NCBI RefSeq assembly: GCF_003987225.1
Contig: NZ_PIPX01000001.1
Span: 434,001-498,000 of the forward strand
Length of the DNA: 64,000 nt
Direction of reading: 5' to 3'
Source of the DNA: Pseudidiomarina homiensis
GTDB lineage: Bacteria > Pseudomonadota > Gammaproteobacteria > Enterobacterales > Alteromonadaceae
The translations under genes and the position numbers were made by a program. The notes under the pieces were generated by a model. That model had not been told where the DNA came from and searched no databases. It was given only the letters and a program-made list of their open reading frames with translations. Position 1 is the stretch's first letter. Each line of letters opens with the position of its first letter. This document shows positions 54,985-63,090 of this stretch, in pieces.

Positions 54985-56645
54985 AAAAGCTTTCGGTACT
55001 GGCCGCAAGCCTGCTTATTGTGGCATGTAGCCCAGCCAGTGAGCCTGAAACAACGACGTCACCACAAGTGGACGTTGATCCATATAGTTTCAACGAAAAT
55101 TACCGCGATTACTTAGCGACATTAAGCTCAGATGAGTTTGAAGGCCGTGCGCCAGCGAGTAAAGGCGAAGAACTGACCGTGGCCTTAGTTGAAGAGAAGT
55201 TTCGTAGTTGGGACCTTAAGCCCTATAACCAAGAAGAAAACAACTACCAACAACAAGTTCCTTTGGTCAAGATGACACCGTACAGCGTGTCGAATATGTC
55301 ATTCTCAAATAATGATCTGGGTGAGTTTGCCTACAAGCAAGACATGATGGCTTGGTCACCTCGAGTGCAAGAGGATGTTGCACTTACCGATAGTGAAATG
55401 GTCTTTGCTGGCTATGGAATTGTCGCTCCAGAATACGGTTGGAACGATTACGAAGGGCTTGACGTTGAAGGCAAAACCGTCGTCGTTTTGGTTAATGACC
55501 CAGGTTATGACTCCGGAGATCCTGAAGTCTTTAACGGCAAGGCGATGACTTATTACGGGCGCTGGACCTACAAGTTTGAAGAGGCTTCTCGGCAGGGCGC
55601 AGCGGGCATTATCGTTATTCATGAAACCGGTCCTGCGGGTTATGGCTGGGGCGTGATCGCCGGCGGTTCTCCAGTGCGCTTTGATTTGGCGCGGGAAAAC
55701 AAAAACATGGACCGCACTGAAATTGAAGGCTGGATCACGACTGAGGCAGCAGATAAGTTGTTTGCACGCTTAGGCTCGTCTTATGCAGAGATGCGTGAGC
55801 GTGCGCAGCAGGCAGACTTTGCGCCAGTAGCGTTAGAAACAGCGATGTCAGTAAGCGTGCAAACTGATTTTGAGTATCTTAATTCGCCGAATTTGATTGG
55901 TTACATTGAAGGCAAAAGTAAGCCTGAAGAACATGTGATTTATATGGCGCATTGGGATCATATGGGAATGAACCCTATTGCAAGCGATGACCAGATTTAT
56001 AACGGTGCACAAGACAATGCAACGGGTACAGCGGGCGTGATGGCAATCGCTGAGTTTTTCGCAAGCCAGCCACAGCCGGAGCGGTCGGTTGTATTTGTCT
56101 TGGTTACCGCAGAAGAGCGTGGCTTATTAGGTTCTCAGTGGTACGCAAATAACCCGATGTTACCGCTTGGTAAAGCGGTTGCCGGTGTGAATATGGATGT
56201 GCTTAATGTGTATGGACCTATGCGTGACATGGTTGTCGTTGGCCACGGTAACTCTGAATTAGAAGAGTACCTAGCGAAGTATGTTGAACAACAGGATCGC
56301 TACGTCGCACCAGAGCCAACCCCTGAAGCTGGTTCTTTTTATCGCTCAGATCACTTTAACTTGGCGAAAAAAGGCGTACCTATGCTGTATGCCAAGGGTG
56401 GTAACGATCACGTTGAACACGGCGAAGCCTATGGCAAAGAAAAACGCGCCGAGTACGTTCAGGTCGCTTATCATAAACCCGCTGATGAATATGACCCAGA
56501 GTGGGATCTGCGAGGCGTTCAGCAGGACCTTTGGCTTTACTATTGGATAGGCAATGAGTTAGCTAACTCCGAGGCATGGCCGAATTGGTATGCGGGCAAT
56601 GAATTCCGTGCAATTCGGGATGAAACTGCCAGCGAACGCCAGTAA
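54981..56645 (+). CDS. M28 family metallopeptidase lipoprotein with PA domain
   Basis: The 554-residue protein has a lipobox (LLIVAC, Cys near 16), a PA (protease-associated) insert at about 130-240 (GYGIVAPEYGWNDYEG, ASRQGAAGIIVIHE) and an M28 domain. The zinc ligands are visible: MAHWDH, GAQDNATGTAGV, TAEERGLLGS, NMDVLN and RSDHFNLAK. M28 enzymes of this kind act as aminopeptidases or carboxypeptidases in the envelope. Length and ligands are complete. GGAG precedes the ATG, and it is coupled to the DUF192 gene. Confidence 0.92.
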   Translation: MKKLSVLAASLLIVACSPASEPETTTSPQVDVDPYSFNENYRDYLATLSSDEFEGRAPASKGEELTVALVEEKFRSWDLKPYNQEENNYQQQVPLVKMTPYSVSNMSFSNNDLGEFAYKQDMMAWSPRVQEDVALTDSEMVFAGYGIVAPEYGWNDYEGLDVEGKTVVVLVNDPGYDSGDPEVFNGKAMTYYGRWTYKFEEASRQGAAGIIVIHETGPAGYGWGVIAGGSPVRFDLARENKNMDRTEIEGWITTEAADKLFARLGSSYAEMRERAQQADFAPVALETAMSVSVQTDFEYLNSPNLIGYIEGKSKPEEHVIYMAHWDHMGMNPIASDDQIYNGAQDNATGTAGVMAIAEFFASQPQPERSVVFVLVTAEERGLLGSQWYANNPMLPLGKAVAGVNMDVLNVYGPMRDMVVVGHGNSELEEYLAKYVEQQDRYVAPEPTPEAGSFYRSDHFNLAKKGVPMLYAKGGNDHVEHGEAYGKEKRAEYVQVAYHKPADEYDPEWDLRGVQQDLWLYYWIGNELANSEAWPNWYAGNEFRAIRDETASERQ

Positions 56646-56666
56646 ACTATACGATATTGGTTAAGC

Positions 56667-56702
56667 AACGGCGGCGACTTTAACCAGTTGCCGCCGTTTT
56701 TT
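56667..56702 (+). terminator. Rho-independent terminator after the M28 gene
   Basis: A 9-bp stem AACGGCGGC/GCCGCCGTT (56667-56675 with 56690-56698) with a 14-nt loop is followed by a T run to 56702. Confidence 0.92.
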
Positions 56703-56733
56703 ATGGTTACGGAAAACCTGAGAAGGACAAACG

Positions 56734-57294
56734 GTGTTAAGTTACACAGCTGAACTATTTGGTGTTATTGCCTTAATTACGAATTTTATTGCCTACCGTC
56801 AACCGACGGCGGATCGTTACCGAGTGGTGTCAGCCATAGCGTTGGGATCTTTGTCGATTCACTTCTTCATGCTCGATGCCATCGCTGGGGGAATCGTTAC
56901 CGGCATTGCCGTATTAAGAAATTTTATTGCGTTGCGCTGGCAAGGGCCTATCGTCCTGTGGAGTTTTGTCGCTCTGCATATTTTCTTTCTTATTGTGGAA
57001 TGGCAATTTCCGATCACGGCATTACATTTTGCCGACGGCTTTCAAATCGAGTTTTCGGAACAACCGAGTCACTGGTCGATTTGGATTGCGTATGCGTCGT
57101 CGATTATCTTTACGGTTGGCTCGATAAAGTTAAACGATCCCGATTTGATTCGCCGATGGTTCATTTTGGCAGAATTGCTTGGTTTAGCCTACGCCATCAT
57201 TGTCGGGAGCGTATCGGGAACTGTGTTTAATATCGTAAACCTTTCAAGCATTATTCTTAAATTGTTACAGGATAGACGGCCACAACGCTTGTAA
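56734..57294 (+). CDS. YgjV-like inner membrane protein
   Basis: The 186-residue protein has about six membrane helices. Its start (AELFGVIALITNFIAYRQPTADRYRV) and FHFMLxxAxG-like second helix (IHFFMLDAIAGGIVTGIAVLRN) follow the YgjV family of inner membrane proteins with unknown function. The GTG at 56734 has GAGAAGGA upstream. It stands alone after a terminator. Confidence 0.82.
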   Translation: MLSYTAELFGVIALITNFIAYRQPTADRYRVVSAIALGSLSIHFFMLDAIAGGIVTGIAVLRNFIALRWQGPIVLWSFVALHIFFLIVEWQFPITALHFADGFQIEFSEQPSHWSIWIAYASSIIFTVGSIKLNDPDLIRRWFILAELLGLAYAIIVGSVSGTVFNIVNLSSIILKLLQDRRPQRL

Positions 57295-57343
57295 TTTGTC
57301 CTTGCCGCCACAATAGTAACTAGTAAGTTCCGAAGTAGAAGAC

Positions 57344-57694
57344 GTGAAAACTATGCTTATATACATTCGTCAATGGCAAGAAAAAATGAAACCACAACCT
57401 GGTGCCAATCCACTGGTCGTTATCTTCAGTTGGTTGGTGTTTGGTTTTTTCTTGATTTTGGCGCTTGGGCTCGGTCTGTTGTTTTTGTTGGTCGGCTGGA
57501 TTTTACTGTTACCAGTGATGTGGAGAAAACGTCGCGAATTGAAACAGATGTGGCAATTCAAAAAAGCTGCCCAACAAGCACAACGCGATGCACAACAACG
57601 CTATCAACAGCAACGCCAGCAGCGTCGCGACGAAAATGATAGCTCAGTTATTGACGGTGAGTATACGGTTAAAGACGACGACCACTCACGTTAG
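57344..57694 (+). CDS. Small membrane protein with Gln/Arg-rich tail
   Basis: The 116-residue protein has one long hydrophobic stretch (about 25-58), probably two closely spaced helices, then a helix rich in Gln and Arg (AQRDAQQRYQQQRQQRRDEN) and an acidic end with VIDGEYTVKDDD. The VIDGEY-type ending is common in small membrane-associated proteins of gammaproteobacteria. I do not recognise the family by name. The GTG at 57344 is used; an ATG at 57353 is also possible. The end overlaps the convergent DUF2937-like gene by 26 bp. Confidence 0.7.
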   Translation: MKTMLIYIRQWQEKMKPQPGANPLVVIFSWLVFGFFLILALGLGLLFLLVGWILLLPVMWRKRRELKQMWQFKKAAQQAQRDAQQRYQQQRQQRRDENDSSVIDGEYTVKDDDHSR

Positions 57695-58193
57695 TTGTAA
57701 TACGGCGGCGTGAAAACAACCTTTTCAGCACCGCCCAAAGCACATCGGTAAGAACGGCTATCGCCAGCGCAAATAATGCTCCAGTGGCTAACGCCTGCTG
57801 GTTTAATGGCACGTTGAAGCTGTATTCCTTGATTGTACCGTCGAGCAACTCTTCGTTGTGTTGCCACATCAGTGCCCAAAGCTGGGCAGGGTAACTTTGC
57901 TGATGTAGACGTGTTTGTTGTTCGAAGAGGGCGACGCGCGTGACTAACTTCTCGATAATTGCTGCTTCTTCCCGAAAAGCAGCTTCAGAGCTTGCTCGGT
58001 GCGCATCGATTAAACGCTCCAAATCACCATTGTAATAACGATCGGCAAGCGCTTGATAATCTTCATAATAGACCATCGCCTCAGCGTATTGCGCAGCAAG
58101 ACGTTGTTGATATTGGTTGAGCAGGTTCGGTGCTTGTATACCCAGTAGAAGTGCTGCAGCGGCAATGATGAGAATAAAGTAGCGATAAATCAT
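57669..58193 (-). CDS. DUF2937-like membrane protein
   Basis: The 174-residue protein has an N-terminal helix (FILIIAAAALLLGIQAP), a soluble coiled region with YQQRLAAQYAEAM and LVTRVALFEQQTRLHQ, and a second helix near the C-terminus (ALATGALFALAIAVLTDVLWAV). This helix-soluble-helix layout fits DUF2937 proteins of unknown function. The ATG at 58193 gives a good membrane-signal start; an upstream ATG at 58232 would add 13 residues read from a hairpin. It is downstream of the RND pump genes on the same strand. Confidence 0.75.
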   Translation of the reverse strand: MIYRYFILIIAAAALLLGIQAPNLLNQYQQRLAAQYAEAMVYYEDYQALADRYYNGDLERLIDAHRASSEAAFREEAAIIEKLVTRVALFEQQTRLHQQSYPAQLWALMWQHNEELLDGTIKEYSFNVPLNQQALATGALFALAIAVLTDVLWAVLKRLFSRRRITTNVSGRRL

Positions 58194-58196
58194 GAC

Positions 58197-58229
58197 TAAG
58201 GTTACCTCAATGGCTTGAGATAACCTTAG
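58197..58229 (-). repeat. Hairpin between the RND pump gene and the DUF2937-like gene
   Basis: TAAGGTTA-C-CTCAA pairs with TTGAG-A-TAACCTTA around a TGGC loop: 13 pairs with one mismatch. Read toward the DUF2937-like gene, its 3' arm holds GAGG, 11 bp before the ATG. No T run follows. It could end pump transcription weakly or hide the ribosome site. Confidence 0.6.
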
Positions 58230-58249
58230 CATGATGAGGGCTTATCAGC

Positions 58250-61200
58250 CTAGTCTTCTTCGCGTACCTTAGGTGGGAAGGTGCGACGTACGATATAGAA
58301 CAACAACGGCACAAAGAAAATCGCCAAAATTGTGCCGCCGATCATACCGCCGATCACCCCGGTACCAATCGCTTGACGGCTAACTGCACCAGCGCCCGTT
58401 GACAAAGCTAATGGCAACACCCCGAAGGTGAACGCCAATGAAGTCATAAGAATAGGGCGTAAGCGCAAACGCACAGCTTCAAGCGTTGCAGTTAATAACT
58501 CTTTGCCTTGTGCTTGCAAGTCCTTGGCAAACTCAACAATCAGAATCGCATTTCGCGCCGAAACACCAACTGTCGTTAATAGGCCTACTTGAAAGTACAC
58601 GTCGTTTTCTAAACCACGCATGGTCGCAGCAATCACAGCACCAAGCACACCCAGAGGAACGACTAACATGACCGAGAATGGAATTGACCAGCTTTCATAG
58701 AGCGCTGACAAACATAAGAACACGATCAACAGCGACAGCGCATAAAGCAGCGGGGCTTGGTTTCCTGAAATCTTTTCTTCGAGGGAAATCCCGCTCCACT
58801 CATAGCCGACACCGTCAGGAAGTTCATTAATCATCGCCTCCATCGCCATCATTGCATCACCTGATGACTTACCGGGAGCAGCTTCACCTTGAATATTCAT
58901 GGCGGGTACGCCGTTGTAGCGTTCTAACCGCTGTGGACCAAAAGTCCAACTCGACGTCGCAAAGGCGGAAAACGGCACCATTTCACCTTGGTCATTGCGC
59001 ACGTACCATTGGTTGAGGTCCTCAGGCGTCATTCGACTCTCGGCGACACCTTGAACATAAACCTTTTTCACGCGCCCCCGGTCAATGAAATCATTAACAT
59101 AGGTTGAACCAAAGCCGTTGGCTAAGGTGGCATTAATCTGTTCAATGGACAGTCCTAATGCTTTGGCTTTTTGAAAGTCTACATTGATTTTGAACTGTGA
59201 CGTATCTTCCAAACCATTGGGTCGGACACCAACCACGTCAGGGTTTTGTGCCGCCATACCCAACAATTGATTTCGAGCTTGCAGTAGGCCTTCGTGACCT
59301 AAACCACCGCGGTCTTGAATATAAAGATTAAAGCCACTGGCATTCCCCAAAGAAGGGATCGACGGCAGGTTAAAGGCGAAAATCATGGCTTCGCGAACCT
59401 GGCTAAAGTACCCCATAGCTTGGCCAATAATAGCTTCGATCTGTAGTTCGGGCGTTGTACGTTCTGACCAGTCTGTCATGCGCACGAATGCTAGGCCCGC
59501 GTTCTGACCTTGTCCACTAAAACTAAAACCGACCACCGAGAACACCGAGCGAATACCTGGGGCTTCATCAAGAAAGTAATTCTCGATTTTCTTCATTGTC
59601 TGCATCGACTGATCTTGGGTTGCCCCAGCCGGCAGCTGCATTTGTGTAAGGAATACGCCACGGTCTTCGTTCGGGATGAACGAGCTTGGCATGCGTAAAA
59701 ACATAAATGCCAGCACCGCGAGAAGCATCATGTACAACACGATAAAACGAGCACTGCGCTTAATGATACTACCAACACCATTGGTGTATTTGGCGGTAAC
59801 GCGGTTTAAGCCGCGATTAAAGCTACCCATGATGCCTTTGTTCTTTTTCTCGTCATCAATAGGCTTAAGCAGCGTTGCACAAAGGGCAGGGCTGAAGATA
59901 ATCGCTACCATCACCGATAGACTCATCGCGGAAATGATGGTGATCGAGAACTGTCGGTAAACTGCCCCCGTCGATCCCCCAAAGAAGGCCATCGGCACGA
60001 ACACTGCTGCCATCACCAAGCCGATAGCGACCAATGCGCCGGTAATTTGGCCCATCGATTTTATCGTTGCCTTGCGTGGTGATAAGCCTTCGTCATGCAT
60101 CAAACGTTCAACGTTCTCGACCACGACGATGGCGTCATCCACCAACAGGCCGATGGCGAGCACTAAACCGAACATGGTAAGCGTATTAATACTGAAACCA
60201 AAGGCAGACATGATGCCAAAGGTGCCGAGCACCACCACCGGGATAGCGAGTGTTGGGATCAGCGTGGCCCGCAAGTTTTGCAGGAACAGTAGCATCAGCA
60301 AGAAAACTAAAACAAAGGCTTCAAAGAGAATCTTTACGACTTCGGTAATTGAAGTTTCGACAAATGGCGTGGTGTCATAAGGAATCACCAGTTCCACACC
60401 AGGCGGGAAGAATTGCTCAAGTTCAGCCACACGCTCTTTTACCGCTGCTGCAGTATCGAGCGCATTAGCTCCGGTCGCTAGGTTAACGGCAAGACCAGAG
60501 GCTGCTTGGCGATTGTAACGGGCAATCGTGGAATAATTCTCACCACCGAGCTCAACTTCGGCAACGTCACCAACTTTAACTGCCGATCCGTCGTTATTGA
60601 CTTTCAGCAGGATGTTCTTGAATTGGTCAACCGTTTCGAGCCTTGTTTGCGCAATAATCGAAGAGGTTAAGCGCTGACCTTCAACCGCTGGCGTACCGCC
60701 CAATTGTCCTGCTGCTACTTGATTATTTTGCTCGCGTAGCGCCAAGACAACATCAGTCGTCGTCAGGTTATAGCGGGTAAGCTTTTGCGGATCGAGCCAG
60801 ATACGCATGGCGTAGGGGGCACCAAATAATCGCACGTTACCAACACCAGGCGTTCGTGCAATAGGATCTTGCACGTTACTTGCGATGTAATCACCAAGGT
60901 CGATCTGATTAATTTCAGGATTATTCGAAATCAAGGCCAAAACCATCAGAAACGAGTTATTGGCCTTGGCTACGACTAAACCTTGGTCCTGCACAGCCTG
61001 CGGCAACAATGGCACCACTAATTGCAGCTTATTTTGGACTTGCACTTGGGCAATGTCGGGGTCTGTCCCCGCCGCAAATGTCAGCGTGATACTGGCATTC
61101 CCTGCCGAATCACTGGTTGACGAAAAGTACATTAAGTTATCAATACCATTCAGGTTTTGTTCAATCACCTGAGTGACACTTTCTTCCAGTGTTTCTGCCG

Positions 61201-61357
61201 TTGCCCCTGGGTAGGTGGCGTTGATTTGCACCGACGGTGGCGCAATTTCTGGGTATTGTTCGACCGGTAGCTGCGTCACCGCAAGCCCGCCACCGAGCAT
61301 AATAATAATGGCTATTACCCATGCAAAAATTGGGCGATCAATAAAAAACTTGGCCAT
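58250..61357 (-). CDS. AcrB-type RND multidrug efflux permease
   Basis: The 1035-residue inner-membrane transporter (E. coli AcrB 1049) belongs to the HAE-1 group: [20 protein letters not shown] at the N-terminus, the two proton-relay aspartates in [21 protein letters not shown], and [14 protein letters not shown] with the lysine of helix 10. The periplasmic part has the two large loops. It exports drugs, detergents and similar compounds with an adaptor and TolC. The adaptor gene lies 3 bp upstream. No TolC is in the window, so the outer-membrane channel must be shared. Confidence 0.95.
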   Translation of the reverse strand: MAKFFIDRPIFAWVIAIIIMLGGGLAVTQLPVEQYPEIAPPSVQINATYPGATAETLEESVTQVIEQNLNGIDNLMYFSSTSDSAGNASITLTFAAGTDPDIAQVQVQNKLQLVVPLLPQAVQDQGLVVAKANNSFLMVLALISNNPEINQIDLGDYIASNVQDPIARTPGVGNVRLFGAPYAMRIWLDPQKLTRYNLTTTDVVLALREQNNQVAAGQLGGTPAVEGQRLTSSIIAQTRLETVDQFKNILLKVNNDGSAVKVGDVAEVELGGENYSTIARYNRQAASGLAVNLATGANALDTAAAVKERVAELEQFFPPGVELVIPYDTTPFVETSITEVVKILFEAFVLVFLLMLLFLQNLRATLIPTLAIPVVVLGTFGIMSAFGFSINTLTMFGLVLAIGLLVDDAIVVVENVERLMHDEGLSPRKATIKSMGQITGALVAIGLVMAAVFVPMAFFGGSTGAVYRQFSITIISAMSLSVMVAIIFSPALCATLLKPIDDEKKNKGIMGSFNRGLNRVTAKYTNGVGSIIKRSARFIVLYMMLLAVLAFMFLRMPSSFIPNEDRGVFLTQMQLPAGATQDQSMQTMKKIENYFLDEAPGIRSVFSVVGFSFSGQGQNAGLAFVRMTDWSERTTPELQIEAIIGQAMGYFSQVREAMIFAFNLPSIPSLGNASGFNLYIQDRGGLGHEGLLQARNQLLGMAAQNPDVVGVRPNGLEDTSQFKINVDFQKAKALGLSIEQINATLANGFGSTYVNDFIDRGRVKKVYVQGVAESRMTPEDLNQWYVRNDQGEMVPFSAFATSSWTFGPQRLERYNGVPAMNIQGEAAPGKSSGDAMMAMEAMINELPDGVGYEWSGISLEEKISGNQAPLLYALSLLIVFLCLSALYESWSIPFSVMLVVPLGVLGAVIAATMRGLENDVYFQVGLLTTVGVSARNAILIVEFAKDLQAQGKELLTATLEAVRLRLRPILMTSLAFTFGVLPLALSTGAGAVSRQAIGTGVIGGMIGGTILAIFFVPLLFYIVRRTFPPKVREED

Positions 61358-61360
61358 AAG

Positions 61361-62509
61361 TTACTTCACTTCTTCCGTTTGCACTGGCGCACCAGGCTGA
61401 ATTTTTTGCAGCCCCTCGACAATAACTTGGTCACCAGCTGCGAGACCACTGCGAACAATCCACGCATCGCCACTGGTGCCGTCTAGCTCCAGGTAACGCT
61501 GTTCAACTTTACCTTCTTGATTGACGACCATAGCGATGGCTCGGCCCCGAGGATCGCGTGAAACTCCGGTTTGCGGTACTAAAAGGGCATCCTGCAAGGA
61601 ACCTGAGGCAACTTCCGCCGTCACATACATGCCAGGTAAAATACGGCGTTCTGGATTGGCAAATTGTGCACGCAAGGTAATTGCGCTCGTGGTCGGATCG
61701 ACAGTCACCTCGTTAAACAACAATTTACCTTCAGCCAAGACTTCGTTGCTACCGTTCGCAAATAGACGCACGCGCGGTTGATTGTCCGCCGCCATAGTGA
61801 TGCGGCCCGAGGCAATTGACTGTTGTAATTGTAAGTAAGCTTCGCTGCCTTGTTGGATATCAACATAAATTGGGTCGAGCTGATGAATTGTTGTCAGCGC
61901 TTGCGTTTGACCAACACTTACGAGCGCTCCCTCGGTAAGAAGTGAGCGACCGATTCTTCCACTAATTGGCGCCTTTACCTTCGTATATTCAAGATTCAGC
62001 TCGGCACGCTCTTGCTCGGCGAGCGCTACTTTAAGCGCAGCCTTCGCCTGTAGATAGGATGCTTCTGCTTCATCATATTCTTGTTGGCTAACCGCTTTTT
62101 GTTGCAAAAGGTCTTGTAAACGATTAAATCGGGCACTACTTGCAGCCAGCGTGGCTTCAGCTTGAGCGACAGCAGCTTCGGCAGCGCTTAAGTCAGCTTG
62201 ATAAGTTGATGCATCAATCTGGTACAGTGACTGTCCAGCTTCAACGGTACTACCTTCAGTAAAAAACTTCTGTTCTAAAATACCGCCAACTTGCGGTCGC
62301 ACCTCAGCAGTACGAAACGCGGTAGCACGACCAGGCAAAGTCACCTGTAACTCGACATTTTCGGGTTGTATCGTGACGACACCCACTGTTTGCTGTTGTT
62401 GTGCTTGCTGTTGCTGTGCAGCACCTTCGTTACTATCGCTGCAGCCACTGACAAATAGGGCGCTCGCCAAGACAGTTGCCGCAATCGGTGATAGGGTACG
62501 TTGACGCAT
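61361..62509 (-). CDS. AcrA-type periplasmic adaptor lipoprotein
   Basis: The 382-residue protein has a lipobox (LFVSGC, Cys near 23), a Gln-rich linker, the split lipoyl domain (TEGSTVEAGQSLYQID, then VKAPISGRIGRSLLTEGALV), a helical hairpin (about 95-165) and beta-barrel parts (ILPGMYVTAEV). It links the RND pump to TolC. GAGG lies before the ATG at 62509. Its promoter is overlapped by an AcrR-like operator, so the two-gene pump operon is probably repressed by a TetR-type protein encoded elsewhere. Confidence 0.95.
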   Translation of the reverse strand: MRQRTLSPIAATVLASALFVSGCSDSNEGAAQQQQAQQQQTVGVVTIQPENVELQVTLPGRATAFRTAEVRPQVGGILEQKFFTEGSTVEAGQSLYQIDASTYQADLSAAEAAVAQAEATLAASSARFNRLQDLLQQKAVSQQEYDEAEASYLQAKAALKVALAEQERAELNLEYTKVKAPISGRIGRSLLTEGALVSVGQTQALTTIHQLDPIYVDIQQGSEAYLQLQQSIASGRITMAADNQPRVRLFANGSNEVLAEGKLLFNEVTVDPTTSAITLRAQFANPERRILPGMYVTAEVASGSLQDALLVPQTGVSRDPRGRAIAMVVNQEGKVEQRYLELDGTSGDAWIVRSGLAAGDQVIVEGLQKIQPGAPVQTEEVK

Positions 62510-62553
62510 TAAAATCTACCTCATACATTTAGGGTGCGTAGTTTAGGTGCTCA

Positions 62554-62582
62554 ATTATACATACATACATGAATGTTTGTAA
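62554..62582 (-). promoter_or_regulatory. acrAB-type promoter overlapped by an AcrR-like operator
   Basis: Read toward the pump, TATAAT (62559-62554) lies 17 bp after TTACAA (62582-62577). The 24-bp sequence at 62558-62581, an imperfect palindrome (10 of 12 pairs), fills the spacer and -35 box. On the plus strand it starts TACATACAT and ends TGTA, and it agrees with the E. coli AcrR operator as I remember it at 20 of 24 positions. Repression by an AcrR-like protein is the natural reading. Confidence 0.75.
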
Positions 62583-62632
62583 GTGCGGATCACATATTTA
62601 TTGGGCTTACGTTCACTTATTGGTAAAAGTTT

Positions 62633-63085
62633 ATGTCATCGACCTTTCGTAAGAGTTTAATTGCTGGAATTGCTGTTTTTTGTCTCGGTTTACTCGCTAT
62701 TTGGTGGTGGCAGGGCGCATCGACTGAGAAGGGCTCGCGCGAACGCAATGCGCAATATACCGAGCTTCTTGAATTATCGGGCCAACTCAACCGTGATTTA
62801 CCTCGTCTTTTAGATCGTCAAACGCGTTTTGAGCGCGCTGAAGTGGTGAATTATGGTATGCGTTTCTATTACAGCTTAGTCAGTGTTGATCGCTTTAATC
62901 ACGATGAAGCTGAGATTGCACAACAAGTTGAGCCTCAGTTACGCAATGCTTACTGCAATGATGAAAATTTAGCCTTCTACCGAGAACGCGCTGACTTCAT
63001 CGAATTCCAGTATTTAGATCAAAACGAATTAAAGATTTTTCATTTTCGCTTTAGCCCTGCCGATTGTAGGGCTACAAAGGGGTAG
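62633..63085 (+). CDS. Hypothetical protein with N-terminal membrane anchor
   Basis: The 150-residue protein has an anchor helix at about 8-27 (LIAGIAVFCLGLLAIWWW) and a soluble domain with LPRLLDRQTRFERAEVVNYGMRF and two cysteines (NAYCNDE, PADCRAT) that could pair. I do not recognise the family. It is divergent from the RND pump and starts 51 bp from the AcrR-like operator, so it might share its control. An M28 peptidase gene follows after 5 bp, probably in one unit. Confidence 0.7.
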   Translation: MSSTFRKSLIAGIAVFCLGLLAIWWWQGASTEKGSRERNAQYTELLELSGQLNRDLPRLLDRQTRFERAEVVNYGMRFYYSLVSVDRFNHDEAEIAQQVEPQLRNAYCNDENLAFYRERADFIEFQYLDQNELKIFHFRFSPADCRATKG

Positions 63086-63090
63086 ATAGT

